From: Mediterranea sp. An20
GTDB lineage: Bacteria; Bacteroidota; Bacteroidia; Bacteroidales; Bacteroidaceae
DNA length: 58,428 nucleotides
Direction: 5' to 3'
NCBI RefSeq assembly: GCF_002160055.1
Contig: NZ_NFJV01000026.1
Span: forward strand, 1-58,428
Shown: positions 43,299 to 51,869 of the stretch, one piece after another
Layout of the letters: each line of letters opens with the position of its first letter
Position numbering within the stretch: position 1 is the stretch's first letter
Program-made: the position numbers and the translations under genes
The notes under the pieces: generated by a model
Database searches by the model: none
What the model saw: only the letters and a program-made list of their open reading frames with translations
Told to the model about the DNA's origin: nothing

Positions 43299-44507
43299 TT
43301 ACAAGTCTTTCAGAATAAGCAAGTTCGCTTTGTCTATCACCGAACCGTCCAATGACGCGAGGTATATGCGCGTGGTTTCCTCCGAATCGTGTCCCATGCC
43401 CTCGCTGATGACTGAAATCGGTATGTTCTTGCTCTTGGCGATGCTTGCCCAAGAGTGCCTGCTCACGTACATGGTAAGCGGCGCGGCAATGCCGCATAGT
43501 CGGGCAATCTCTTTCAGGTACTTGTTGATGCGGAACAGCGTACTCTTGTATTGGCTGCGCAGTTTCTTGGAAGGCAGTTTCAGGATAGGGAGCAGGTAAT
43601 CACCGGAACATCCTGCGGCATATTTCGCCACGGTTTCCTCCATGCAGCTTTCCCACCTGATGTGCAACTGCTGTCCGGTCTTGTGCCTCCGGTAACTCAA
43701 TATGCCGTTTTTCAAGTCCGACTTCTTCAAATAAGCCATGTCAATAAACGACATTCCACGGGTGTAAAACGAAAAGAGGAACATATCCCTTGCCAGTTCC
43801 CAATGCGGCTTTCCCGTCAGGTCAAGTTCCTTGATGCGCCGGATGTCCTTCAGGGATATGGCGCGTTTCACGGTCTTGTCCATTCCTGTATAGACATGCC
43901 TGAAGGGATGTTTCTGTGCGGTCAGCGCCTTTTCCACTGCACGATTGTAGGCGGCGCGCAGGATGCGCATATAGAAAGATATGGTGTTCAGGGATGCGCC
44001 ATTTATTTTCAGCCATGCCTCGTATTCCATTATCAAGTCCTCATCCATGTCGTCCAACTGTATATCCTTGTTCCGCCTGAAACGCATGAAGCTGGACAAA
44101 GCGGACGCATAGGTTTCCGATGTGCGTTCCTTGTTCAGGCGTTTCAGTTGCCCAATGACGGAATCCATGAAATTAAAGAACGATTGCAGGCTTGTCTGTT
44201 TTCGATAACCGTCCACAATGGCATCTGCCGAACAGACACCTTTGAGCGTCAGGTCGCGGATAATGTTCTCCAACCGCAATACGTCACGGCTGATGTATTT
44301 TTGGATAATATGAAGATGGTGCTTCCTGTCTGCATCAGCTTGGGAGGGAGCCGTTACGGATGATGTTCCGGCGTTCCACTCGCTTTCATGCACATACAAG
44401 TCTGCCGTAATCTGGCGGACCGCGCGGTTGTGTATCACCTGATAATAGATGCTGCCCTCCTTGCCGTTTACGGAAGAAGGACGGAATTTCACTTTTACCG
44501 ATGCCAT
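43299..44507 (-). CDS. tyrosine recombinase next to the inverted repeats (probable promoter invertase), E2 copy
   Basis: 402 residues, homologous throughout to 22894-24105: MASVKVKFRPSSVNGKEGS, FYTRGMSFIDMAYLKKSDLKNG, MYVSRHSWAS (Y in place of H in HxxR), GMGHDSEETTRIYLASLD. The divergence is greatest in residues 40-100 and 255-325. The C-terminal 40 residues and the first 30 are almost unchanged. Its position beside the repeats is the same as in E1. Confidence 0.8.
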   Translation of the reverse strand: MASVKVKFRPSSVNGKEGSIYYQVIHNRAVRQITADLYVHESEWNAGTSSVTAPSQADADRKHHLHIIQKYISRDVLRLENIIRDLTLKGVCSADAIVDGYRKQTSLQSFFNFMDSVIGQLKRLNKERTSETYASALSSFMRFRRNKDIQLDDMDEDLIMEYEAWLKINGASLNTISFYMRILRAAYNRAVEKALTAQKHPFRHVYTGMDKTVKRAISLKDIRRIKELDLTGKPHWELARDMFLFSFYTRGMSFIDMAYLKKSDLKNGILSYRRHKTGQQLHIRWESCMEETVAKYAAGCSGDYLLPILKLPSKKLRSQYKSTLFRINKYLKEIARLCGIAAPLTMYVSRHSWASIAKSKNIPISVISEGMGHDSEETTRIYLASLDGSVIDKANLLILKDL

Positions 44508-44512
44508 TCACG

Positions 44513-45175
44513 TTACTTTTTGTTATTACCATTTATTTGTGTCACTTTCAATTTCTCCTGCATCAGACTGTCCGACAAGGTCTTTAATCCTTTGTCGTAG
44601 CCGTCAGCTTCCTGTCGTATCCAGTCAATAGTTTCTTCGTTGCGGTGGATGTCGAACACGTCATTCAGCCAAAGAATGTTGTTTGCATTGCAACCTCCCC
44701 ACGAGCGGATGACACGGAACTTCAACGCATCGTCCGCATACTGACGCTTGGATTTCCAAAGCTCGATGTTGCCCCAGACGGAAAGGCTGCATACGATGCC
44801 CATGCCGACCAAAAGAGAAAATACCTTGTTGGACTTGATGTCGAATTGATGACGGTGGATATGCTCCTGTGGCTCGGTATCTCGTTCTTCCGAACTTAGA
44901 GCAAACGATTCCTTCAAAGCCCGTAACAGGTGTAGAATCCTGTTCGATGCGTAAACCTCCGCTTCAGCGAATTTGGTCAGCATGGCTTTTGTCTGTGCCT
45001 GATGCTCCCTTGCGGAACTGTCAAACAGCTCCTTTATGGGTGTCAAGTCCACCGCCGTAGGCTGTCCGCCAGATTGATTGTTGGTTACTTTTGGAGCGTT
45101 CTCCAACTTTCCGTTGATGCTCTTGAGGTCATTCTTGATGTCCTCAAAGAGCGAGTAAACTTCATTATTATCCAT
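44513..45175 (-). CDS. mobilization-module protein with one membrane segment (E2 copy)
   Basis: 220 residues. The central and membrane parts are almost identical to the E1 copy (FDIKSNKVFSLLVGMGIVCS). The differences lie in residues 25-55 and the last ten residues. It starts two bases after the relaxase stop. The function is not known. Confidence 0.75.
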   Translation of the reverse strand: MDNNEVYSLFEDIKNDLKSINGKLENAPKVTNNQSGGQPTAVDLTPIKELFDSSAREHQAQTKAMLTKFAEAEVYASNRILHLLRALKESFALSSEERDTEPQEHIHRHQFDIKSNKVFSLLVGMGIVCSLSVWGNIELWKSKRQYADDALKFRVIRSWGGCNANNILWLNDVFDIHRNEETIDWIRQEADGYDKGLKTLSDSLMQEKLKVTQINGNNKK

Positions 45176-45177
45176 GT

Positions 45178-46116
45178 TTAAAATCTTATTTTACGTTGTT
45201 TCTTTTTCTTGTTCCTGCGTTTTAATTCTTCCTCGAAACGGTTTTCCTCAGCCTGTCCGTCCGCGTTGTCCGGCATGAAAAGACCAATCGAGCCGTTGTA
45301 CAAATCATCGTTGCCCCTTGATTCAGGTTGAAACGTGGGTAGTTCTTCATGACGCGAGGGCGGTTGCATATTCATTCGCTCTGTGCGCCTATTACGTTCC
45401 AATGCTGCGTCAATCTTGGAAAAGCTGAACCGCCTGTCAATCTTGGAACCGCTGAACGAATAGCCGTTCATGGTGAAAACTACACCCTGTACCTCGTCCG
45501 ACTTGCCCTTGTACTTGAACCGCATATCCACTCCTTGTTTCTTCAGATTAGCGGCAAGAATGTTCCAGTTTCCACACCTTGAAACCTCCGATTTAAGGAT
45601 GGAGTAAAGCCCGTACTTGGTCTTGTCCGGCTCTTTCAGGCGGTGCTGCTTCACCCGTTCCTTGCCGTTGGCAAAGTACAGGTTATATTTCTTCGTCAGT
45701 TCCTTGCAGATACGTGCGCTGCGTATCCGCTCGTTGCGGTCACTGATTGTCCTGCCATTATTGGCGATTCGGTTGAACGCTATATGCACATGCGGATGCT
45801 CCTTGTCGAAGTGGCGTACGATGAGAACCTGCGTGTCGGTTATCCCCATTTCCTTCAGGTATTCCAACGCCATTCCAGCCATCGCGCGGTCGGTCAGGCG
45901 GTGTTCGTCCTCCTTGTGAAAAGCCAACGAGATGTGTCCGACGGGCTTCATTACCCTCGGATTCATCTTTGATTGTGCCTCGAAGCTCATGGCTATCGTG
46001 TCCCTGTCCTCGGCAAACAGACCGTCACAGACAAGGATTTTAGCGTCCTTCCCTTTGTCAAGAATGTAGTTTACCACACCCTTGAAACTGCTTCCCTTTA
46101 CGATTTTAGCTATCAT
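45178..46116 (-). CDS. relaxase (MOBP-type mobilization nuclease), E2 copy
   Basis: 312 residues; same motifs as the E1 relaxase (VLIVRHFDKEHPHVHIAFNR) and same basic end. Differences cluster at about 147-158 (ELTKKYNLYFANGKERV) and 245-265. Such close similarity means E1 and E2 could mobilize each other, and that homologous recombination between them is easy. Confidence 0.88.
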   Translation of the reverse strand: MIAKIVKGSSFKGVVNYILDKGKDAKILVCDGLFAEDRDTIAMSFEAQSKMNPRVMKPVGHISLAFHKEDEHRLTDRAMAGMALEYLKEMGITDTQVLIVRHFDKEHPHVHIAFNRIANNGRTISDRNERIRSARICKELTKKYNLYFANGKERVKQHRLKEPDKTKYGLYSILKSEVSRCGNWNILAANLKKQGVDMRFKYKGKSDEVQGVVFTMNGYSFSGSKIDRRFSFSKIDAALERNRRTERMNMQPPSRHEELPTFQPESRGNDDLYNGSIGLFMPDNADGQAEENRFEEELKRRNKKKKQRKIRF

Positions 46117-46125
46117 ATCTGACTG

Positions 46126-46491
46126 TCATAAGAGGATTAAATTCAGCACTTCTTCAATCCGTGCCACGAGTATGCGACACTCCATCCTCACCGTAACGAA
46201 ACCCGCGGCGTTCGCCTTGTGCGCAAGCTGGTTCAGATTGTTCGCCATGCCGCAGAGCTGGCGGACATAGCCCGTATGTTCCGGCGTGAGCCGTTCCTTC
46301 ACCTGCCCGTTCCTCATGCAACGGCGCAAGAATTCCCCGGTGGATATGCCCGCGTTCCGCACCTTGCCTTTCAGCGTGTAGTAGTCCGATGTCGCCATCT
46401 TCACAGTGAGGCGGTATTTCAGCTTGTCTGCCGCTCCTTTCTTGGGGCGGCCTCCCTTGTTTCTTCTGTCAAAAATCCGTTTCTGTTCCAT
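46126..46491 (-). CDS. mobC: MobC-like relaxosome accessory protein, E2 copy
   Basis: 121 residues; about a dozen differences from the E1 copy, mainly in the first ten residues. It retains GGRPKKGAADKLKYRLTVK and VRQLCGMANNLNQLAHKANA. First gene of the mobilization operon, next to the candidate oriT. Confidence 0.85.
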   Translation of the reverse strand: MEQKRIFDRRNKGGRPKKGAADKLKYRLTVKMATSDYYTLKGKVRNAGISTGEFLRRCMRNGQVKERLTPEHTGYVRQLCGMANNLNQLAHKANAAGFVTVRMECRILVARIEEVLNLILL

Positions 46492-46684
46492 TGATTTTTA
46501 ATTGATTTCTACTGATTAGAATGTGATTACTGGTTAGACCAACGGGATATGGCTCTCCACGGAGTCTATGAGTGGGAGTAGGCGGTTTCGGTATGCCCGA
46601 AACACAAACTTGCTCCCCTCAAAACTCCGTTGGACAGGTTCAGGGTAACTCTGAATTGCGCCCCGTCAATCCACTTCTTAATTC
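46492..46684 (-). other. candidate oriT, E2 copy
   Basis: The same hairpin set as in E1: GTTTCGG (46585-46591) with CCGAAAC (46597-46603) around TATGC, and CCACGGAGT with AACTCCGTTGG flanking. Here the middle stem gains GGGAG/CTCCC in place of E1's AGCAAGT/ACTTGCT, so structure rather than exact sequence is kept. The CTCTGAATTG stretch after the stems is unchanged. Confidence 0.55.
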
Positions 46685-47125
46685 TCAGAGTTTACGCCAT
46701 GCCTCGATGTCCTCCCCGTAGGTGGCAAGGTGCTGCCGGGCGATGTTCTCCACCAGTCCAGACACGCTCATCCGCCGCTCGCCGAACATGCGTACGATAC
46801 GGTCGAGGGCATCGCGCGTACTGCGGCTGAGGAACACGGGCTTGCGGTCTTCGATGGTCGGAACGGTGAGAAAGGCTTCCTTGTATTCCTCCAACGATGC
46901 CCGGCGTTGCTTGCCGCTGATGCGGCGTACCACCTGCGGAGTTTCATCCGTCTGTTCCGGTACGGCTTCACTTAACTTTTCCTGTACAACCTCGCTTGCC
47001 TTTTCCGGCTGTTCCTTTGTGTCGGCAGGCTGGGGCTCGGGCTTCGGTGTTTCCATACTCGGCTTGTTGCCTAAAAAATCCTGCAATGTTGCATCCATAC
47101 TCTGGCTGCTTACGTTCTTCTTCAT
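46685..47125 (-). CDS. DUF3408 protein, E2 copy
   Basis: 146 residues with the same disordered acidic/proline linker and C-terminal domain (SVSGLVENIARQHLATYGED). It starts at MKKNVSSQSMDATL. The linker varies freely from the E1 copy while the last 60 residues hardly do. Confidence 0.8.
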   Translation of the reverse strand: MKKNVSSQSMDATLQDFLGNKPSMETPKPEPQPADTKEQPEKASEVVQEKLSEAVPEQTDETPQVVRRISGKQRRASLEEYKEAFLTVPTIEDRKPVFLSRSTRDALDRIVRMFGERRMSVSGLVENIARQHLATYGEDIEAWRKL

Positions 47126-47662
47126 ACTTGTTTGAATTTAGTGTTTAACAATGTTGGTCGTTGTGCGCACATTTGACCGATTATCAGTTGCAAAGGAAAT
47201 GGCTGTATTGCAGGCTGTCAAACGAATGGGCGGACTGTGGCAACAATGTTTGGTTTTGCACTTTACGCATTGTCGGAACGGTGCGTGCTGCATCGTTTTG
47301 CCATTGTGCGAGAAATGGCATTAGGATTTTTAAGGGCTTAATTGGAATGGTTGGAACAGATTTAAGGACATGGCTTGGCGTGAAACAGATGAAGCTCCTT
47401 TCAAGAAGTATAGGAATCCGAAGAACGCCACAGGCTACCACACCGACGCCAAATGCTGCCACGCAGGTGCAAAGCGGTTGGATTATGCCGGACTTCGCTT
47501 TTCTTTGCACCACGGACGCTTGGAACAGCCGTTACGTGTTCGGTGGATAACGCCACTCCCGACCACTTGCTGCCACAAGCTGCCACCTCATTGCAAATCC
47601 ATTGTTTCAAGCGGACAACGGCTTTACTTTGCAGGCAAAAAGAAGAACAATTAGTAAATATA
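47126..47662. other. long conserved non-coding region upstream of the mobilization genes, E2 copy
   Basis: 537 bases, the counterpart of 26722-27268. The first 60 bases (GTTGGTCGTTGTGCGCACAT region) and 47400-47620 are the best conserved. In both copies the frame is open only by chance and is broken differently, which argues against a protein. It lies between the divergent DUF3408 and HTH genes. Confidence 0.45.
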
Positions 47663-47980
47663 ATGAGTATGGAAGTAGTAATCATTTCAAAAAGCAAGTA
47701 TGAAGAAATGGTCGGCAAGCTCAACCGCCTGTCCGACCGGGTGAATGAAATCCTCCACAAAAGGGAGGGAAAACGGCTCAGCCGTTGGATGGACAACCAA
47801 GAAGTCTGCCAACAGTTGCGCATCAGTCCGCGAACTTTGCAGACGCTCCGCGACAACGGTACGCTGGCTTACTCGCAGATAGGGCACAAGATTTTCTACA
47901 AGCCGGAGGATGTGCAGCGCATCGTCCGGCTCGTGGAGGACAGACGTAAGGATGCAGCCTATCGTGGCTGTAGCATCTAA
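47663..47980 (+). CDS. helix-turn-helix (excisionase-like) protein 1, E2 copy
   Basis: 105 residues from MSMEVVIISKSKYEEM. The HTH part (NQEVCQQLRISPRTLQTLR) is identical to E1. I choose the ATG at 47663 because homology with the E1 copy begins there. Confidence 0.8.
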   Translation: MSMEVVIISKSKYEEMVGKLNRLSDRVNEILHKREGKRLSRWMDNQEVCQQLRISPRTLQTLRDNGTLAYSQIGHKIFYKPEDVQRIVRLVEDRRKDAAYRGCSI

Positions 47981-48021
47981 TCAGACAACACAATGTACAA
48001 CCACTAAATCCACTGTAAATT

Positions 48022-48324
48022 ATGAACGACTTGATTCTTGCCGACCGTGAACTGGAGGTCGGCTTCATCGGAAAACTGGATGCCTTGTTTGATGGCATCG
48101 AAAGAATGGATGCGAGTCATAAGGCTTCGCCAAGTAACGAACAGTTCTTGACGGACAAGGAGGTGTCGGCATGGCTCAAGGTGAGCCGACGCACCTTGCA
48201 GGACTACCGCAATAATGGGATGGTGTCCTACTACCAGTTGGGCGGAAAAATCCTGTACAAGGAGTCTGACATCGAAAATCTGTTGATGAGCGGCTACAGG
48301 AACGCTTACCGCATGGAAACGTAA
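48022..48324 (+). CDS. helix-turn-helix (excisionase-like) protein 2, E2 copy
   Basis: 100 residues; a few substitutions from E1 (FDGIERMDASHK, NNGMVSYYQLG, IENLLMSGYRNAYRMET). The start ATG and the preceding 40 bases are the same in both elements. Confidence 0.8.
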   Translation: MNDLILADRELEVGFIGKLDALFDGIERMDASHKASPSNEQFLTDKEVSAWLKVSRRTLQDYRNNGMVSYYQLGGKILYKESDIENLLMSGYRNAYRMET

Positions 48325-48340
48325 ATCTGAATGTGCAAAA

Positions 48341-48393
48341 ACAAAGAAAGCCGATGGGCGGACAATTTACTTGTCGCCATCGGCTTTCTTTGT
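48341..48393. terminator. strong bidirectional terminator, E2 copy
   Basis: ACAAAGAAAGCCGATGG pairs with CCATCGGCTTTCTTTGT (17 bases), with an inner GACAA/TTGTC stem. It ends the HTH operon and, on the other strand, the RhuM-like gene. Confidence 0.85.
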
Positions 48394-48414
48394 GTAATGT
48401 TATATCTTTTACTG

Positions 48415-48789
48415 CTAACACGTACACCGTGGACTGGTTACGGACAGCGAAAAGAACAAATTTACAGGTTTTTCACGACTTGCTGTGTACAGCCTTTCCA
48501 TGATGAACTTTCGAAAAGCTATTGCCTCGCGGCTTCGCAACCTGAACGCTACGGCAATCACCATTTCAAGGCTGTACACGTCATAGCGAATCCTGCCGTC
48601 CTGCCTGACGTGCCGCACCGTTTCCTCTTCCGACAATTCATTGTTTTTGTAAATGGCAGCAATAGTCTTACGAATATAGCAGCCGAACACGTTGAACGCA
48701 TCGCACATTTCTTGCTGCGTCATCCATACGGGAGCGGTCGGCATCGTGACCGCCCCGTTTTCAGTAATTGTGATTATTCCCCTGTCCAT
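48415..48789 (-). CDS. RhuM/BRO-N-like protein, E2 copy (intact)
   Basis: 124 residues. It has a strand-rich start (GIITITENGAV), the WMTQQEMCDAFNVFGCYIRKTI helix-turn-helix-like part, YDVYSLEMVIAVAFRLRSREAIAFRKFIMERL, and a Phe-rich tail. This resembles the N-terminal domain of RhuM proteins, but with no second domain. It overlaps the integrase stop by 29 bases, so it is the last gene of the integrase operon. The E1 copy is broken by a stop codon, so the gene is dispensable. Confidence 0.65.
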   Translation of the reverse strand: MDRGIITITENGAVTMPTAPVWMTQQEMCDAFNVFGCYIRKTIAAIYKNNELSEEETVRHVRQDGRIRYDVYSLEMVIAVAFRLRSREAIAFRKFIMERLYTASREKPVNLFFSLSVTSPRCTC

Positions 48790-50068
48790 AATGTATGTTT
48801 TTAATGTTTTCCTTATCCTTGTTCCATTCCTGCATACGGAACTTGTTGCCTATGCGCTGTGTCAGTTTCTTCATGTCCTCGTCCACTTTCTGATGGGTCA
48901 GTCGGGCGTAGATTTGTGTGGTGTTCATGCTCTTGTGTCCCATCATTTGGCATACGGTTTCCAGCGGAACTCCCTGAGAGAGTGTAATCAGGGTGCCGAA
49001 ATTATGTCTTGCCATATGGTAGGTAAGCCGATGTTCTATACCGCATACTTTGGCAAGTTTAGGCATGTTGTTGGTCATGGCTGAGCGGCAGGGCATATTG
49101 AAAAGTTTATCGCTTTTCCGTTCGCACTCGTATTTTTCCATGATATTCCGTGGAACATCAAGGAGAAGTATACTGCACTCGCTTTTTGTCTTTTGGCGTT
49201 TGAATTTTATCCAAAGATTTCCTTGTCCATCCCTACTTAAGTTGGAAACATCCAGATTGCACATATCCGCATATGCGATGCCAGTGAAGCTGCTAAAGAC
49301 AAACAGGTCGCGGACAAAACACAGGAACTTTTCCCGGATAGGCGTGTTCATCAGCCTCTGCAACTCGTCCGTTGTCAGATGGCGGTACTTCCTCAACGCC
49401 TTTTCAGGCGAGAACGAAGCAAACGGATTGTATTGGATTGTACCTTGTGCCATTGCCGTCCTTGTCATTGTTTTCAGCATGATGATGTGGTTTTCTATGG
49501 TCATGCCTGAAAATCCTTTTTCTACACGCAAGTAATGGTCGTACTTTTCGATGAAGGCATAATCCAATTGCTTGAGAGGGATGTCCTCAATGCCATAATG
49601 TTCACGGATAAAATTCTGAAGATTGCAATAAGATGTCTTATGACTTCTCAGAGTGCTTGGCGCACGGTTGATTCCCACACGTTTGGCAAAGTCTTCTATA
49701 TACTCACGATACAGCTCCAACAGCTTCCGCTTGTGTTGCCCGATGCCGTTCACGGCGTTCTTGACAAGTTCTGCTGTGATATACCCCTGTTCGTCAAGAA
49801 TTTCTTTATAATAACGGCGTATGTCCTCTTCAAGCCTGTCTATCTTGGCATTGGTTTCTTTGGCGGTGCGGCTTTTGCCTGTCAGACGGTATGCCTTGGC
49901 ATCCCACAAGTCAGGTTGCACTTCCATTTTCGTGGAGAACTGTGCGACCTCGGTGTTGATGGAAATCCTGCCCATGAGCGGACACAAGCCGTTTTTCTTC
50001 ACCTTTTGTCGGTTGATATAAAACAATACGGCGAAAGTATTGTAAGCGGTCTTTCTCTCCTGTCTCAT
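48761..50068 (-). CDS. element tyrosine integrase 1, E2 copy
   Basis: 435 residues: FAVLFYINRQKVKKNGLCPLMGRI at the N terminus, SSFTGIAYADMCNL (Arg), RQKTKSECSILLL (Lys), TYHMARHNFGTLI (HxxR complete here), MMGHKSMNTTQIYARL (His and Tyr). It overlaps the upstream integrase stop by 4 bases. It is only moderately similar to the E1 counterpart, which suggests the integrases were exchanged or evolved faster than the mobilization genes and set a different target. Confidence 0.88.
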   Translation of the reverse strand: MRQERKTAYNTFAVLFYINRQKVKKNGLCPLMGRISINTEVAQFSTKMEVQPDLWDAKAYRLTGKSRTAKETNAKIDRLEEDIRRYYKEILDEQGYITAELVKNAVNGIGQHKRKLLELYREYIEDFAKRVGINRAPSTLRSHKTSYCNLQNFIREHYGIEDIPLKQLDYAFIEKYDHYLRVEKGFSGMTIENHIIMLKTMTRTAMAQGTIQYNPFASFSPEKALRKYRHLTTDELQRLMNTPIREKFLCFVRDLFVFSSFTGIAYADMCNLDVSNLSRDGQGNLWIKFKRQKTKSECSILLLDVPRNIMEKYECERKSDKLFNMPCRSAMTNNMPKLAKVCGIEHRLTYHMARHNFGTLITLSQGVPLETVCQMMGHKSMNTTQIYARLTHQKVDEDMKKLTQRIGNKFRMQEWNKDKENIKNIHYGQGNNHNY

Positions 50069-51348
50069 GGTTTCATCCTTTTGGTACGTTTGATTTGGGG
50101 TGTTGAAATAACAACTTCCGCCATTTTATTGTCTGTCAACTCGAACTTGTTACCGATACGTTCTTGCAACCTGCCCATATCCTCGCTTACCTTGTCGTTG
50201 GTAAGATGCGCATAAATTTGTGTAGCCCTCCAGTCGCGATGTCCCATCAATTCACGCACTGTATCAAGCGGAACACCCTGAGAAAGAGTGATTACCGAGG
50301 CGTATGTATGGCGGGCAAGATGAAAGGTCACCCGGCGTTCGATTCCGCATATTGACGCTATCTTTTTCAGATTAATGTTCGTCTTGCTGCAACTGAGCAT
50401 CGGGAAAAGCCTGCCATTTGGAGCTATGCCACGGTACTTGGCAATAAGTTCCAATGGCAAATCCAGCAATGGAATATGGAAAGGCGTTCCTGTCTTTCTA
50501 CGCGCACTATGAATCCACCATATCCCGTCCTCCGCTTTCAAAAGGTTCTTTTGGGTGAGATTGCGTATGTCGCTGAAGGCGATGCCTGTGAACGCGGAAA
50601 AGAGAAACACGTCACGCACAAGATTGAGGTTCGGTTTCGGCAATGGAGTGTTCATCATCTGTTCCAGTTCCTTTTCTGAAAGGAACTTCGGAACAATCTG
50701 CGGATAATCAAACGTATAACCGTTAAAAGGGTCTTTACGCAAAAGTCCGTCATTGAGTGCCGACTTGATGACGCTGCGCAAACGTCCGATAATGTTGTTC
50801 ACTGTTCCCAATGCCATTTTCAGGTCTGCACGGAGATAGAGGTCAAAAGAGGAAACGAAGGACGGAGTGAGAGCTTGAAATGGCATATCCTTAACATGAT
50901 ATTTCTGCCTAAGAAAATTTTTCAAGTGGTTCAATGCCACACCATACCGCTTATAAGTTTCCACTTTACGGTTTGTGCCGACTTTCTCGTAAAACCGTTC
51001 ATTACATTTGCCATAAAACGATACAAGGGTTTCCTGCTCGGATGAGATGCCCTGAAAGGCATTTTTCACTTCCAACGCTGATACGGTTTCCTTTTTCGCC
51101 AACAAATCCTTGTAAGCGGAATGGATGTCCAGTGAAATCCTGTCAAGCTCCTTGTTGGTGGCTGCGGCTGGCTTGCTTTTGCCCACAGCCCTTCCAGACT
51201 TGACGTCCCATAGAGAGGGAATGACATACACCTTGGTGCTGAACTGTACCATTGACTTGCCGATACGGATTCGTCCCAAGATAGGTACCGTCCCATCGGC
51301 TCTTTCCTCGTTCTTCTTGAGGTAAAACGTTACTTTTAATTCTTCCAT
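50065..51348 (-). CDS. element tyrosine integrase 2, E2 copy
   Basis: 427 residues, start MEELKVTFYLKKNEERADG. The catalytic set is complete: SAFTGIAFSDIRNL, RRKTGTPFHIPLL, TFHLARHTYASVI, LMGHRDWRATQIYAHL. It is first gene of the integrase operon; its promoter and a 9-base inverted repeat lie just upstream at 51353-51392. Confidence 0.88.
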   Translation of the reverse strand: MEELKVTFYLKKNEERADGTVPILGRIRIGKSMVQFSTKVYVIPSLWDVKSGRAVGKSKPAAATNKELDRISLDIHSAYKDLLAKKETVSALEVKNAFQGISSEQETLVSFYGKCNERFYEKVGTNRKVETYKRYGVALNHLKNFLRQKYHVKDMPFQALTPSFVSSFDLYLRADLKMALGTVNNIIGRLRSVIKSALNDGLLRKDPFNGYTFDYPQIVPKFLSEKELEQMMNTPLPKPNLNLVRDVFLFSAFTGIAFSDIRNLTQKNLLKAEDGIWWIHSARRKTGTPFHIPLLDLPLELIAKYRGIAPNGRLFPMLSCSKTNINLKKIASICGIERRVTFHLARHTYASVITLSQGVPLDTVRELMGHRDWRATQIYAHLTNDKVSEDMGRLQERIGNKFELTDNKMAEVVISTPQIKRTKRMKP

Positions 51349-51352
51349 AAAC

Positions 51353-51392
51353 AGCTCTATTTTTTGTTCGCAAAATTACAGTCAATAGAGCT
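51353..51392 (-). promoter_or_regulatory. integrase promoter framed by an inverted repeat
   Basis: AGCTCTATT at 51353-51361 and AATAGAGCT at 51384-51392 flank a TAATTTTG -7 box (minus strand, 51371-51378). A repressor or the integrase itself bound at the two arms would block the promoter. Confidence 0.5.
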
Positions 51393-51869
51393 AATCATCC
51401 GTTTGCAGAATGGTGCGGACAAGTGCAAGAAAATCCGTTGAGAAACTATTTTAACCCATTATGGAAAGGAAAGCCTCACAAGCAGGCTAAACCGTTGTCC
51501 TACAACCTTGCTGAAAGGATTTTGGAGAGGCTTCTTTCGCTATAAACAGGTAATGCATTCGTAACGGAAAGTCTGCATAAATCCGCTGCATCTTGCTTTT
51601 TTGCCACTTGGCAGCAATAAGAAGAAAATGGAAGTTTACACGTGTGATTCAGTGAGTTACGTTATTTGTCGCAATCTTGCTTTTTTGATGCTCGATTTAG
51701 AAACCAGCGGACTTCTCTATTCTGCAATGTTCTGCATCAATCAAAAGAACGCTTCTCTCATTTGCAAAAGTAGTGTTTTTCTCCCTCACTGCCAAAACTA
51801 TTCCTCTAAAGAATGAAGAAATTATACTTCACCAACACAATAATCCTATTAGCAACAGAAAAATTAGTG
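51393..51869. other. E2 right end and flank, no gene
   Basis: It holds the end repeat AGGTAATGCATTCGTAAC at 51548-51565 and the tail at 51676-51692. After 51693 the sequence is A+T-rich flank with no recognised coding up to the stop of the primase-helicase gene. Confidence 0.5.

Larger units (their letters stand above)
31697..51692. mobile_element. E2: mobilizable element carrying RloAB-CBASS and GIY-YIG helicase-methyltransferase cargo
   Basis: The left end is inferred from the abrupt end of integrase homology after VARH. The right end is inferred from the tail CTTGCTTTTTTGATGCT (51676-51692), which matches the E1 tail at the same distance from the end repeat. Every chassis gene of E1 (recombinase, membrane protein, relaxase, MobC, DUF3408, two HTH proteins, RhuM-like protein, two integrases) has a counterpart here in the same order and strand, while the cargo is unrelated. 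The right flank does not continue the split integrase, so E2 either sits between two different targets or has been rearranged. Confidence 0.65.

Noticed and set aside
51693..51869. Missing last piece of the split integrase at the E2 right flank
   Set aside because: I looked for the GH..I.TT..Y box in all frames here and did not see it, so E2 is not shown to be a simple insertion in the integrase.
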